A stretch of 64,000 nucleotides of DNA from an uncultured Alphaproteobacteria bacterium (GCA_902621165.1 CACNKX010000003.1:1-64000), one strand, 5' to 3'. Counted from the stretch's first letter, positions 1 through 10,122 are shown. Program-made: numbers and translations. Notes: generated by a model from the sequence alone, not told the origin.

Positions 1-45
1 ATATAAATCAAGTTTCATCATTCCTCCCATTTGATGAACTATTCC

Positions 46-70
46 AGGGGTCTACGGACCCCTTTTTTTA
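46..70 (+). terminator. Rho-independent terminator upstream of ccrM
   Basis: A seven-base stem (46-52 with 57-63, six G/C or C/G-rich pairs plus a closing A-T) around a TACG loop is followed directly by a run of T on the plus strand. It would end transcription entering from the left and insulate ccrM. Read on the minus strand the hairpin is not followed by T, so it is one-directional. Confidence 0.75.
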
Positions 71-101
71 TGTTTTTAGCCAAATTTTAAGGTTATCCCT
101 A

Positions 102-161
102 CTTAAAGATTCCCCCTGTTGATAACTCAATTGACCTGATTCCATATCTGCTTAAAGATTC
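102..161 (+). promoter_or_regulatory. ccrM promoter region with three GANTC sites
   Basis: Three GATTC sites (the CcrM target GANTC) lie at 108-112, 138-142 and 157-161, just before the ccrM start at 174. The first and third sit inside an exact 11-base direct repeat, CTTAAAGATTC, at 102-112 and 151-161. A TTGACC at 131-136 could be the -35 box, which would put the -10 box on or beside the last repeat. In Caulobacter the ccrM promoter also carries GANTC sites and is methylation-sensitive. Autoregulation here is inferred from that. Confidence 0.6.
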
Positions 162-173
162 TTTTTATCAATT

Positions 174-1244
174 ATGAAGAAAAATCAAATTATTTTGGGT
201 GATTCCATTAAGGAAATGAAAAAATTAAAAGATCACTCGGTTGATCTTATTTTTGCTGATCCACCATATAATCTTCAATTAAAGGATACATTATACAGAC
301 CTGATCAAACAACGGTCGAAGCTGTTACACAAGATTGGGATAAATTTAGCACATATAAAGAATATGATCAATTTACCAATGCATGGCTTAGTGAATGTAA
401 ACGTGTTCTAAAAAAAGGAGGAGCGCTTTGGGTCATAGGGAGTTATCATAATATTTTACGTGTAGGTTCTACAATCCAAGATGAAGGCTTATGGATCTTA
501 AATGATATTATTTGGCATAAAACAAACCCTATGCCAAACTTTCGTGGTACACGTTTTACAAATGCCCATGAAACACTTTTATGGTGCACAACATCAAGAG
601 AAGCGAAATACACATTCAACTATCAAAACCTTAAAGAATTAAATGAAGGAAAACAAATGCGAAGTGACTGGTATATTCCTATTTGTTCAGGCAAAGAACG
701 ATTGCGTAAAGATAACAATCAACGATCACACCCAACTCAAAAACCAGAAGCTCTACTCTACCGAATTCTTTTAGCTTCGACAAACAAAGGTGATCTCGTT
801 CTTGATCCCTTTTCTGGAAGTGGAACAACTGCTGTTGTAGCGAAAAAATTACAACGAAACTTTATTGGTATAGAAAAAGATAAAGACTACGTTAAACTTT
901 CAAAAGAACGATTAAAGAATACCAAAGTATTGAAAGAAGAAGTTGTTACTATTGCAAAGAGTAGAAAAGAATTACCAAAAGTTCCTTTTGGTGAATTAGT
1001 CGAACAAGGAATTATTCCACCAGGTGCAGTATTAACAGATAAAAAAGAACGCTTTAAAGCAACGGTTAGTATTGACGGTACGCTTAAGATAAAAGATTTA
1101 TCAGGTTCTATTCATCAAATGGGAGCAAAAATACAAGGACTCCCAAGTTGCAATGGTTGGGATTTTTGGCATGTAAAAGATAAGTCAAAATCAATCCTTC
1201 TTGACGAAATACGATCTAATTACCGTAAAGATAAACTAAATTAA
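174..1244 (+). CDS. ccrM: CcrM-type adenine-N6 DNA methyltransferase (GANTC)
   Basis: Cell-cycle DNA methyltransferase that adds a methyl group from S-adenosylmethionine to the adenine of GANTC. The catalytic motif DPPYN is at residues 29-33 and the SAM-binding motif DPFSGSGTT at 211-219. This order (catalytic motif first) is the beta class. After the catalytic domain comes a tail from about residue 270 that matches the C-terminal DNA-recognition (RAMA-like) domain of CcrM. The length of 356 residues is close to Caulobacter CcrM. The gene stands alone behind a terminator and a GANTC-rich promoter. Its stop codon overlaps that of the convergent phosphatase gene. No restriction partner is visible, as expected for this solitary, usually essential enzyme. 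Confidence 0.95.
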   Translation: MKKNQIILGDSIKEMKKLKDHSVDLIFADPPYNLQLKDTLYRPDQTTVEAVTQDWDKFSTYKEYDQFTNAWLSECKRVLKKGGALWVIGSYHNILRVGSTIQDEGLWILNDIIWHKTNPMPNFRGTRFTNAHETLLWCTTSREAKYTFNYQNLKELNEGKQMRSDWYIPICSGKERLRKDNNQRSHPTQKPEALLYRILLASTNKGDLVLDPFSGSGTTAVVAKKLQRNFIGIEKDKDYVKLSKERLKNTKVLKEEVVTIAKSRKELPKVPFGELVEQGIIPPGAVLTDKKERFKATVSIDGTLKIKDLSGSIHQMGAKIQGLPSCNGWDFWHVKDKSKSILLDEIRSNYRKDKLN

Positions 1245-1789
1245 TAATCTTTTATTCTTCCAACGACATTAAGATTTCGATCAGCTATTAATATTTCACC
1301 GGAAGTTACTGCCTGACCAAAGATAGCAGCGATTACTACGTAGTGTGTAACGAATACTATATTACCTTCATTTTCTAAATTATTTATAAAATTAATTAAT
1401 TTCTCAAGTTGAGGCTCTTTATTTTTGTAAAATTTTGGATCATAAAACGAATTAAGAGCATTAAAAGTTTCAAATTTTTGGAATGCTAGATTTGCTGTTT
1501 CTTTACAACGACACCATTCACTAGATAAAACTAAATCTATAGAGATATCGTTTGTATCAAAAAATTTACCTAATTCGATAGATTGCTCTTTACCAACACT
1601 ATTAAGATTCCGTTGAGTAGAACAATCAAAAATATCAAAATTATCAGGATCTCCATTACCAGGAGCTAGAGCATGTCGAATAAATATTAATTTATTGTTT
1701 TGTTTTAATACCTTTACATAATCTGAATTAGCATTAGTTGATAAAGAATAAATAAAAGTCAGTACAATAATAATTAATTTCTTAATCAA
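1241..1789 (-). CDS. Secreted histidine phosphatase family protein
   Basis: Phosphoglycerate-mutase-like (histidine phosphatase superfamily) protein of 182 residues. A hydrophobic N-terminal segment (about residues 3-20) looks like a signal peptide, so the protein is probably periplasmic. The phosphohistidine motif is R38-H39, and the second catalytic histidine is H149 in VTHYV. An [11 protein letters not shown] stretch in the middle matches the family's conserved Arg/Glu region. It is the last gene of the minus-strand two-partner secretion operon and overlaps the binding-protein gene before it by 8 bases. Substrate unknown. Similar small exported members are often annotated as SixA/phosphoglycerate-mutase-like, but no specific role can be assigned. 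Confidence 0.75.
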   Translation of the reverse strand: MIKKLIIIVLTFIYSLSTNANSDYVKVLKQNNKLIFIRHALAPGNGDPDNFDIFDCSTQRNLNSVGKEQSIELGKFFDTNDISIDLVLSSEWCRCKETANLAFQKFETFNALNSFYDPKFYKNKEPQLEKLINFINNLENEGNIVFVTHYVVIAAIFGQAVTSGEILIADRNLNVVGRIKDY

Positions 1790-3101
1790 TTATAATTCTA
1801 GGTTCAAAAGGATGTAGTTTTTCTAGGCGTTCGACTGCCCAAAGATTATCTTCCGTAACTTGATTCAAAGAATACATACCCTCTACATCACCATTAATAT
1901 CAAAGTCTAATGATCCTGAGACACCTTCATAATTAATTTCGACACCTCGAACAAGTAAAGCACGAGCAGCTTCCCAACTTCCAGGTCCCATTTTAATTCC
2001 TGGTGGATTTGCAACACTAACTAAACTTTTTGATAGATCTTCCTTTGCAATATTATTATGTGCTTGATGCTGTAGAGCCAAAGCTGCTAGCATCATTGTA
2101 TCAAAACTTATGGCTGAGTACGGGGAATTAGGATCAACGCCTGCATTCAACATAATATTAGCGTAAGTTTGAAATTCTTCTGAGCTTTGTGAAGTTGCTT
2201 GGGCAACAATAGTTGTATTTTCGTTTAATTGAATTGGAATATACGAATAAATTAAATCTTTGACTTCATTGGTTAACATACTATCAGAGCCATAATGATG
2301 TTTAAAAATTCCTGAGGTTTCTAATTCTTGTAATCTGCTTAAAACAGTATTGGTAAACTGTTCAAGTAAATTGACAGTTCTCTCATTTCCATGAAGAAAC
2401 ATAACTAAACCTGGTTGATCATTCTCAATTGCAATATCAACAAATGTATTGATGAAGTTCTGATTAATAACTGTTTTGTCTGTCAGTAAAGTATTAAATA
2501 AAACTATACCTTCTTGCTCAGTGTAAACTTTTAAAAAATTTTGAGCCAGTGTAGAATTATAATTATCATCACCGTAAAGAAGAATTATTTCTCTGATATT
2601 CTTGGATAGAAGATAATTGGCAATAGAGGTTGATTGCTGAATATCAGAAGGAATGGTTCTAAAAAATAGATCATTATCTTCAATTGTTGAGAGTAAAGGG
2701 TAACTTGCAGAAGAGGAGATCGTTAAGATATTTTCTGGAATAGTTACTTTCTCTATTACTCTGACAGCACTTGTTGAGCACGTCGGTCCTAAAAGAATTT
2801 CAGGGTCATTTTTTTTTAAATAGTCATTTAAACTATCTTCTGTTTTTCTAGGATCACATCCTGAATCAATGCTATCAATAGAGATGAGGCCTCTTCCTAC
2901 AATACCAATACCATCCGCATTAATTGTTTCTACAGCAACTCTTTTTGCTTCTGCAATTGACTCAGCAATTTCACTCACTGGGCCACTTTCTGCATAAAGG
3001 GCAGCAATTTTAACTTCTGCACTCACAAAAGTTGAGTAAAATAATATGATCTTGAGGATAATTATCGTAATAATTTTCATTATATGAGATGTTTTTATCA
3101 T
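1782..3101 (-). CDS. ABC-type branched-chain amino acid binding protein (LivJ-like)
   Basis: Periplasmic substrate-binding protein of the Peripla_BP_6 family (LivJ/LivK fold), 439 residues. After the signal peptide the mature protein opens with VKIAALYAESGPVSEIAES, the typical family start. Further family segments follow: a GPTCSTSA ligand-contact region and FFRTIPSD. Two starts are possible, at 3101 and at 3080 (Met8). The second gives the more standard signal peptide, and neither has a clear ribosome binding site. No permease or ATPase gene is adjacent. It lies 6 bases after the TpsB gene and overlaps the phosphatase gene that follows, so it may work with the secretion system or as a sensor rather than in transport. 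The ligand is unknown. Confidence 0.8.
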   Translation of the reverse strand: MIKTSHIMKIITIIILKIILFYSTFVSAEVKIAALYAESGPVSEIAESIAEAKRVAVETINADGIGIVGRGLISIDSIDSGCDPRKTEDSLNDYLKKNDPEILLGPTCSTSAVRVIEKVTIPENILTISSSASYPLLSTIEDNDLFFRTIPSDIQQSTSIANYLLSKNIREIILLYGDDNYNSTLAQNFLKVYTEQEGIVLFNTLLTDKTVINQNFINTFVDIAIENDQPGLVMFLHGNERTVNLLEQFTNTVLSRLQELETSGIFKHHYGSDSMLTNEVKDLIYSYIPIQLNENTTIVAQATSQSSEEFQTYANIMLNAGVDPNSPYSAISFDTMMLAALALQHQAHNNIAKEDLSKSLVSVANPPGIKMGPGSWEAARALLVRGVEINYEGVSGSLDFDINGDVEGMYSLNQVTEDNLWAVERLEKLHPFEPRIIID

Positions 3102-3107
3102 AAATTT

Positions 3108-4790
3108 TTAGAATGAAAATGTGGTATTAAGTAAATACACAGGTCTAGAAGTAGTTCCCTCAATACTTTTATCAGCTTCTGCTACTTCAAAACTAATATC
3201 AAGACTATTAGAATTAAGAGGAATTTTAATTTTAACACCGTACCCTCCACTTGCTACTTCTGTTCGACTGAACTCACCTGAGGCTGGTCGTTTATAGTAG
3301 GTAGCACCAACACCAAGATGAATATACGGTTCAATACGTATAGACTCTTCCCTTTTATCTTCGTCATCTTCTGAAAAAGGATACAAGGGTCTACTCAATT
3401 CTGTTCGCAAAAAGAAACCTTGATCACCAGACATATTACCTGATTCAAAACCAGACATTTGACCTGGTCCTGTTATATTTATTTGTTCTGAATTAATTAA
3501 ACCTCTATCACTTACAAGTTTTTGAAAAACAAAACGTGTGTTCAATAAATACTCTCTAAATATTTGCCTATTCAAATTAATATCACTATTCCATTTAATA
3601 AAATTTAAAGTGGAGCCCACACGGGATAATGTTTTAGTATCTGATGTTTTATTAGTATAGATCGGAGTGCCAAACTTTAAAGCTGAACTACCTTTGAGAG
3701 AAAACGTATCTAAGAAAGATAAGTTAGTCGTCGTATATTTTAACTCAAGAGCATTGTATTCATCATAAAAGGTATCATTTGTGAGGAAAGATAATGTTCG
3801 ATGTTCTCTTTCCTTAATCCATTGCCAATCTAATGAAAGATTATTTTTTATAAGCCGCGTATTTTTTATTTGATATTCAAGACCAAGGTTAATTTTTTTA
3901 AATTCCCCTTTTTTATTTAAACCTTTAGGTTCCGAATAAGATTCATTAACAGCACCAAAAATAGAAAAGTCTGAGGCAAGAAGTGGTACTTTACCACCAA
4001 CAAGATATGCTTCTCGAAAATCTGTTCGTTTAATAATTTCTGTTTCATCAAATGGAATATTAACACCATTTTCAGGATCTAAGACGTAGGCTGCATAAAG
4101 ATTTTCACCATAACCAAAAGGACTATTAAAACTTAGGTAAGAGGTGAACTGATCTTTTCCTGCTGTTTCTGATAATCCATTTGAATAGGTAAAATAACCA
4201 CTTACTAATTCGTGTTCAGCATTTAGTTGTAGTGAAGATGTTCCAGGTTCTTCTCCTGCCTTAATTGTTGTTTCTAAATCAACACCTGGTAATTCTCGTG
4301 ATTTAATGATCGATTTTTCAATAGCAGGATATTCTAACCCTTTAATACCAACGAGTTTATCGAAATATTTCTTTATTGGTTTTGAAATACGTTTATCTAA
4401 TTGTGAGTAATCAATTGATTCAATTTTACCAGGAAAAACAATAGCTTTTATTTTAGTATTTTGTTCAATCGTTTGAGGTGGAACAATAAAACGCGTTAAA
4501 AAATATCCATTTAAAACGTACAATTGCTCTAATGCAATCAGTAAATTATAAAAATCTTTTAATGTTATTGTTTTAAAAATTTTTGATTTAAATAAATTTT
4601 TACGAAGCTCAATCATGTCTTCGATTTCATTTTCAATTTCAATTCCAACAAAATTAAATGAAATATTTTCTGCTCCAGGTGGTACAACTAAACCTGTTTC
4701 ATAAACAATATAATTACCAGTATTTGTCAAACCAGGATATGACATGAATGAAATAGAAATAAAAAAGATAAAAGATAAAAAATATCGCAT
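3108..4790 (-). CDS. Two-partner secretion outer-membrane transporter (TpsB, ShlB/FhaC family)
   Basis: Outer-membrane pore that exports the large exoprotein encoded immediately before it. A signal peptide occupies about residues 1-22. It is followed by a POTRA-type region (about 60-190) and a long beta-barrel (about 195-560) rich in alternating aromatic and polar residues. The protein ends in phenylalanine (TTFSF), as is usual for outer-membrane barrels inserted by BamA. The length of 560 residues is normal for ShlB/FhaC/HecB proteins. The gap to the exoprotein gene is zero bases, which is typical of dedicated TpsA/TpsB pairs. Confidence 0.88.
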   Translation of the reverse strand: MRYFLSFIFFISISFMSYPGLTNTGNYIVYETGLVVPPGAENISFNFVGIEIENEIEDMIELRKNLFKSKIFKTITLKDFYNLLIALEQLYVLNGYFLTRFIVPPQTIEQNTKIKAIVFPGKIESIDYSQLDKRISKPIKKYFDKLVGIKGLEYPAIEKSIIKSRELPGVDLETTIKAGEEPGTSSLQLNAEHELVSGYFTYSNGLSETAGKDQFTSYLSFNSPFGYGENLYAAYVLDPENGVNIPFDETEIIKRTDFREAYLVGGKVPLLASDFSIFGAVNESYSEPKGLNKKGEFKKINLGLEYQIKNTRLIKNNLSLDWQWIKEREHRTLSFLTNDTFYDEYNALELKYTTTNLSFLDTFSLKGSSALKFGTPIYTNKTSDTKTLSRVGSTLNFIKWNSDINLNRQIFREYLLNTRFVFQKLVSDRGLINSEQINITGPGQMSGFESGNMSGDQGFFLRTELSRPLYPFSEDDEDKREESIRIEPYIHLGVGATYYKRPASGEFSRTEVASGGYGVKIKIPLNSNSLDISFEVAEADKSIEGTTSRPVYLLNTTFSF

Positions 4791-7700
4791 TTATAGTCTT
4801 TGAATACTAAGCGCGTCTACCTGAGGAAAAGATGTAATAAATTCATTTTGTATTAGTGCAGCATTAGATGCACCATCAACAGATATAAAAGACACAATTC
4901 GAGATACGTCATCGAAAACATCTTTATTTATTTTTTCTTGAACAACAATTTTTTCTTTTTCTTCATCTGGTGCTACTCCTGGAAGTGGCGGAGTTTTAGA
5001 ACCACTAAGAATGTTAGCAAGTGGAACCGTTTCTAAAGGTCCATTTGAATTTTCAATTGTAATACTACCTGAAGTAAACCCTGAGATTTGATAATTGATT
5101 GGAACCTCTTTATTATTTTCAACATCTGCTGTTAAAAAACTACCAGAGGAACTTATAGAAAGATCAGTACCTGTTAAATTTAAACCTGATATTGTTCCTC
5201 CACTAACTGTAGCTGATGTAGTTCCATCATATGTCTTATCGTCAGCGCTAGCCCCTGATATTGAAAAATTATCTGAAATTAGAGTACCTGTGGTAGCAGT
5301 GACAGTAGATAGATTTATATTTCCCATACTAGCATTGGTTAATGTACCGCCATCTAAAAGTTTTATAGTTAAATCATCTGCTGTTAAGCTTGCAGAACTA
5401 GCAACAACATCTCCTACTCCAGCATCTCTATCACTATCAGAAACATTGTTAGTATTTGTGTCACTTGCAATAATTTCTAGATCTGCTGCTGTATTGATAT
5501 TGCTGTTAATATTAACATCCCTTCCGGCATGAAGATTTAAATTTCCAGTTCCTGTAACAGTAATAGCAGAACTAATGGTGATATCTGTATTTGCTTGAAG
5601 GGTAACTTCAACGCCGTTATTTAAAAATTCCTCTAATTCTGTTATGTTGATAACCACATCATCACTTGCAAAATCTGTGTAAGATGTTGCCCCTTGCATG
5701 ATTGTATCAGACCATAAATATACTGCTCCCGCATCTGTTCCATCACCGTCATCATTACCAAGTCCATCATCTCGAGTTGCACCTACAGCCATTAATGTTC
5801 CTGTATCATCCATAGCTATACTGTTTGGAAATTCATCAGCATCTTCTAGTCCGTGAGTCGTAGCATTAAGCGTATTACTACCAGTTTGACCAAGTCCTAT
5901 AGTAAATTGTAAACTTGCTCCATTTAAAGATGTATCCTGAAAACCAAATACATGTACATCATCCGTATCATGGTGACCAATTGCTAGGCGGTTTCCATCA
6001 CCATCAATAGCTACCTGACCTGCCTTAAAACCAGAAATACCTGATGTATCGTAATCTTTTCCACCATTACCCTCATATTTATTTCCTATGGATGCAACAT
6101 AGTCAGGAGTGCTAAAATTATCACCAAAGGTGAAAAGGTGCACTGCACCTGTATCAGTATAATTGCCATCAAAACCATCATCTTTATGCGTTCCAACAGC
6201 TAAAATTTTACCATCCTTTGTTAATGCAATATGACTAGCAAAATTGTCATTATTATCTAAAATTGAACTTATATTTTCATTATTATTTCCTGTATAACCA
6301 GATCCTATTGTGCCGACATGATTAGGATTATCAAAATCGGTATTACTAAATCTAATTAAATGAACTGCACCTGCATTTGTTGCGGTATCATCATATCCAT
6401 CATCTCTTTGAGCGCCAACAACAAGACCTGATCCATCATCAGTTAAAGCCACTGAGGTAAATAAATCACCGTCATCTAAAGTACTTATTGATAGATTGTG
6501 TTCGTTATCTGAGGGATAACTTCTTCCAATTGTACCGACATGTTCAGGAGTACTAAAATTATCACCAAATGTTACTAAATAGACAGATCCTGTTTCTACT
6601 GCTCCTGTAGTAGTTTTATATCCTGAAAAAGCTAATCTGTCACCGTCTCCATCTAAAGCTACTCGCCATGCTCTTTCATTATTTGCTAGAGAATTTATAT
6701 CTAAATTGTTGGACCCTGTATAACCTTTTCCAATTTTTCCTTTAAATTCTGGGGTAGAAAAATTTGTATCAGCAAATGTAAATAAATATACTGCTCCAGT
6801 ATTTGTTTGGAGGTCGTCACTTCCATCATCATAAGTTGATGTTACAGCCATTCTATCTCCATCACGATCGAGAGATATACCTCTACCAAATTGGTCATTA
6901 CTATCTAGTTGATCATCAATATCTAAATTACTAGCACCATATCCACTACCAACGATTCCATAAATTTCACCACTGCTGAAAGCATCATCATCAAATTTAA
7001 TAAGCATCACTTCACCACTTTTAGATTGTGTATTACTATTTCCGCTTGCAAGCATACCTGAAATTACAAGACGACTGCCCGTTTCATTCAAATCTACACC
7101 ATCTCCAAAAAGATCTTTAGCATCCATATACGCACTTAAATCAACATTTTTACCACCACTATACCCATCACCTATTGTTGCTACATAAGATGCTGATGCT
7201 AAATTATCAGTTAAATTATATAAATGTACACCACCAGGCTTGGTAGTACCACCCTCAGATAACTTGTCGTTAAAGCTAACAGCTAAACGATTAGCATCTT
7301 TATCAAACGCCACTGATTTACCTAAAACATCTTGTGATCCAAGTGTTTCTGTGTGTTCACTATCATCACTCGTATCTAGATAATCGTAACCATACCCAAT
7401 TGTTCCAACATAAGTAGCTGTTCCCGTTTCAGCAGAAACAACACTACCGTCTTTCATAAATTTAAATAAATTAACTGCTCCCGCATTTGTTGCATTATTA
7501 CCTTTACCATCATCAAATATCCTTGATGCTGCAAGTAAAGATCCTTCATGATTTAACGTTACACTCCAACCAAGACGATCTCTTCTGTTTAACTTTAAAT
7601 CGGTTTCACTTTCTGTATCAAAATCCTGTGAAAATGATGCACAAGTGCTATTTGCATAACAATCAGAACCTGTATTATATGTATAGCCATGACCAATTCG

Positions 7701-10031
7701 AGATTTAACTTCACCACCTTTAAAATCTGAATTTAAGGAAATCATAAAAACTGAACCAGAGTCATCTCTTTCTGACCCTCCCTCCGAATAACCATGGTCA
7801 CCATAACTACCGACTGCCAAAACATCAGCATCACCATCTAGAGCTACACTTACTCCAAATAAATCAGATACCTCAATAACAGGAGCATTATTATCTCCCT
7901 GACTCAATAAATTTATATCGTTAGAACCAGTATAACCAGCACCTATTGTGCCTACGTGTTTACCACCTGCGTATGATGTATCACTAAAAGTAATTAAATA
8001 AACTGCACCTGCATTTTTATAATCACCATCATAACCATCATCACCCGTTGCTCCAATTGCTAGTCGTTTTCCTGTGCTATCAAAAGATACAGATCGTCCA
8101 AATTTATCATCTTTACCTATAGTGCTGATATTTATATTAAGACCTCCGGTATATCCTTTTCCTATACGACCCATGAGTGTAGCATTTGTAAAATCGCCAT
8201 CATCAAATTTATACAAATATACTTCTCCAGATGATGATGATTGATTTGAAGATCCTTTACCGTGCCTTGCTCCAACTACCATTAAAGTAGCATCATCACT
8301 AATGCTAACATCTGATCCAAAATTATCATCTATTTCTAGATTTCCTTCATTTACATTTCCATCTAGTAATGTATCTACGTAATCGTGTCCAATCAATCCT
8401 CGATAGATCCAATTTTGTGATGTTACACCTGTTCCAACAGTTATATTTTTTGGATCAAGTAATAAATGACCACCTTCTGATATATTAACATTTGATAATC
8501 CCACATGGCGTAAGGTATCTTTCGAAGAAATCTCAACTGCACCACCTGTTGTTCCTGTTGCATCAATATTACCAAGCATAGTTGTTTCTTGATCACTCCA
8601 AATAATTGCGGTACCGGCTTTTCCTTCAGATGATGATATATCAATCCTAGAACCGTCCGAGACTAAAACTGTTTTTGCATTTGTGAGCGATCGTCTTTCA
8701 CCCCATCTATCAACAAAAACATTTTGTTGTTCTGCAGTTCTTGTTAAATTATTATTGCCTTGAAACTCTCCACCAATACGAACTAAACCACCTTGGGTAT
8801 TGCCTGCAACATCAATCTTAGAAGATAATAATCGAATATATCCCTCTGATTCTAAGTCAATGTATCCACCTTGTTGATTACCTTTTGCGGAAACTGAACC
8901 AGAAGACATAATATTTGGTGCGGATAAAAGAATATCACCACCATTGGTATTTCCTGATGAATTAATTTCACTGCCGTAACTTTGAACAATTTTATACTCA
9001 GATTTAATATTTATATCACCGCCATCATTACTAGTAGAAGAAGCATTTAAATTGCCTCCCAAAGAAATTTCACCAGTACTATTTAAATTTATTGCGCCTG
9101 CATTTGTTCCAGATACGTTAACTTCTCCACCAAAAGATAAAAAGTCTCCCTCTACATTAATGTTACCACCCTCTTTTGCTGTTAAGTTTCCTGCAACAAC
9201 AATGTCGCTTCCACTTCCAAGAGTAATGACACCGTTTTGTTGTGAAGCCGTAGTTGCAACAAGATTGCCGGGAATATTAACAGCACGCTGAACAACATTT
9301 TTGGCAGCACCCACATCAATGTCTATTCTATTTCCCGTTGATGTTCCTGCATGATTTATAACTGTGCTTAATTCTTCTGCATTTTGATCGAGCAAGGTAA
9401 TGGCTTCAGTAAAAGGGATGCTTACTTGTAAAAATTTATCACCACTCAAGTCTAACGTAATTTCTTTTCCAGCCCCTATTCCAATTTTACCAAGATTAGC
9501 ATTAATAGTACCTTCACTATCAATGGAACCACCTAAGAGAGCAGTAAAGCCTCCATCCAAAGTAGTAATAGAACCTTTATGAACGATTGAAGAAAAAATA
9601 TTATCTACATCGTCTAGTTTAAATAATAATTTATTACTAAGAAAATCATCATTAGATAAAGCAAGCGTGGACGCAGCAAATGAATGAGCGTTGATTGTTG
9701 ACGTAGGTGTAAAATAGACGCCGTTTTCATTCACAACAAAAACTTTACCATTGGCATTTAGTACACCAGCTAATGTTGTTGGATTGCCAGAAATGACTCT
9801 ATTAAGTGCACTAGCAGCTGCAGAAGGTTGATTAAAAGTAACTGTATTATTTTCTCCAATGTTAAAACTATTCCATTCTATGATAGCTTGGTCTGATTGC
9901 TGTTGAATTGTCAGCGTCTGATCATCAGTAGTAAGTGAAACATCACCTGATATCGTTGTACTTCCACTCGGTAATTCAGCAAATAAATGAAGTGAATAAA
10001 AAAAGAATAAAATAATTACAAATACTCTCAT
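4791..10031 (-). CDS. FHA-like secreted exoprotein (TpsA) with about twelve FG-GAP-like repeats
   Basis: Very large secreted protein (1746 residues) of the filamentous haemagglutinin group. The signal peptide is at about 1-19. The TPS secretion domain (about 20-300) shows the NRVISG and NANGKVFVVNENGV motifs of the FHA N-terminus. Beta-helix-like Gly/Asn-rich sequence continues to about 540. From about 543 to 1440 there are about twelve imperfect units of roughly 75 residues, built on the pattern IGxGYTG, DxFGxSVALDxDG, LAVGxxxDDG and AGAVYL, which resembles FG-GAP/beta-propeller repeats with acidic metal-binding loops. A short second FHA-type segment and a YDG-type domain (KTYDGTTSATVSG) follow, then a unique C-terminus. 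It is the first gene of the operon. The role is probably a surface or released adhesin; that is inference. Confidence 0.85.
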   Translation of the reverse strand: MRVFVIILFFFYSLHLFAELPSGSTTISGDVSLTTDDQTLTIQQQSDQAIIEWNSFNIGENNTVTFNQPSAAASALNRVISGNPTTLAGVLNANGKVFVVNENGVYFTPTSTINAHSFAASTLALSNDDFLSNKLLFKLDDVDNIFSSIVHKGSITTLDGGFTALLGGSIDSEGTINANLGKIGIGAGKEITLDLSGDKFLQVSIPFTEAITLLDQNAEELSTVINHAGTSTGNRIDIDVGAAKNVVQRAVNIPGNLVATTASQQNGVITLGSGSDIVVAGNLTAKEGGNINVEGDFLSFGGEVNVSGTNAGAINLNSTGEISLGGNLNASSTSNDGGDINIKSEYKIVQSYGSEINSSGNTNGGDILLSAPNIMSSGSVSAKGNQQGGYIDLESEGYIRLLSSKIDVAGNTQGGLVRIGGEFQGNNNLTRTAEQQNVFVDRWGERRSLTNAKTVLVSDGSRIDISSSEGKAGTAIIWSDQETTMLGNIDATGTTGGAVEISSKDTLRHVGLSNVNISEGGHLLLDPKNITVGTGVTSQNWIYRGLIGHDYVDTLLDGNVNEGNLEIDDNFGSDVSISDDATLMVVGARHGKGSSNQSSSSGEVYLYKFDDGDFTNATLMGRIGKGYTGGLNINISTIGKDDKFGRSVSFDSTGKRLAIGATGDDGYDGDYKNAGAVYLITFSDTSYAGGKHVGTIGAGYTGSNDINLLSQGDNNAPVIEVSDLFGVSVALDGDADVLAVGSYGDHGYSEGGSERDDSGSVFMISLNSDFKGGEVKSRIGHGYTYNTGSDCYANSTCASFSQDFDTESETDLKLNRRDRLGWSVTLNHEGSLLAASRIFDDGKGNNATNAGAVNLFKFMKDGSVVSAETGTATYVGTIGYGYDYLDTSDDSEHTETLGSQDVLGKSVAFDKDANRLAVSFNDKLSEGGTTKPGGVHLYNLTDNLASASYVATIGDGYSGGKNVDLSAYMDAKDLFGDGVDLNETGSRLVISGMLASGNSNTQSKSGEVMLIKFDDDAFSSGEIYGIVGSGYGASNLDIDDQLDSNDQFGRGISLDRDGDRMAVTSTYDDGSDDLQTNTGAVYLFTFADTNFSTPEFKGKIGKGYTGSNNLDINSLANNERAWRVALDGDGDRLAFSGYKTTTGAVETGSVYLVTFGDNFSTPEHVGTIGRSYPSDNEHNLSISTLDDGDLFTSVALTDDGSGLVVGAQRDDGYDDTATNAGAVHLIRFSNTDFDNPNHVGTIGSGYTGNNNENISSILDNNDNFASHIALTKDGKILAVGTHKDDGFDGNYTDTGAVHLFTFGDNFSTPDYVASIGNKYEGNGGKDYDTSGISGFKAGQVAIDGDGNRLAIGHHDTDDVHVFGFQDTSLNGASLQFTIGLGQTGSNTLNATTHGLEDADEFPNSIAMDDTGTLMAVGATRDDGLGNDDGDGTDAGAVYLWSDTIMQGATSYTDFASDDVVINITELEEFLNNGVEVTLQANTDITISSAITVTGTGNLNLHAGRDVNINSNINTAADLEIIASDTNTNNVSDSDRDAGVGDVVASSASLTADDLTIKLLDGGTLTNASMGNINLSTVTATTGTLISDNFSISGASADDKTYDGTTSATVSGGTISGLNLTGTDLSISSSGSFLTADVENNKEVPINYQISGFTSGSITIENSNGPLETVPLANILSGSKTPPLPGVAPDEEKEKIVVQEKINKDVFDDVSRIVSFISVDGASNAALIQNEFITSFPQVDALSIQRL
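5700..8410 (-). repeat. About twelve in-frame FG-GAP-like repeats in the exoprotein gene
   Basis: The region codes for about twelve diverged tandem units of about 75 residues. Boundaries can be followed by IG-x-GY motifs (for example GRIGKGYTG, GTIGAGYTG, SRIGHGYTY, GTIGSGYTG, ASIGNKYEG), each followed by D-x-FG, LAVG-type and DDG-type segments and AGAVYL. The repeats have diverged at the DNA level, which suggests an old expansion rather than recent slippage. Confidence 0.8.
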
Positions 10032-10122
10032 AATAATGTTTATCGCCTTTTAAAAATTTAGACCAAATTTTTGATATTATTTATATATGTTTTAAAAAAA
10101 ATATAGGTATTTTCTCAGTTTT

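Noticed and set aside
1-28. On the minus strand, GGGAGG (28-23) followed by ATG codons at 21 and 18 could be the start of a gene running off the left edge.
   Set aside because: Only a few codons are visible, the region also forms an imperfect inverted repeat (11-20 with 32-40), and the terminator beside it suggests a plus-strand neighbour.
5095-5532. Open frame of 145 codons on plus inside the exoprotein gene.
   Set aside because: It is a shadow of the repetitive minus-strand coding sequence, with no ribosome site and no recognisable domain. The same holds for the frames at 9052-9291, 9400-9582 and 7487-7708.
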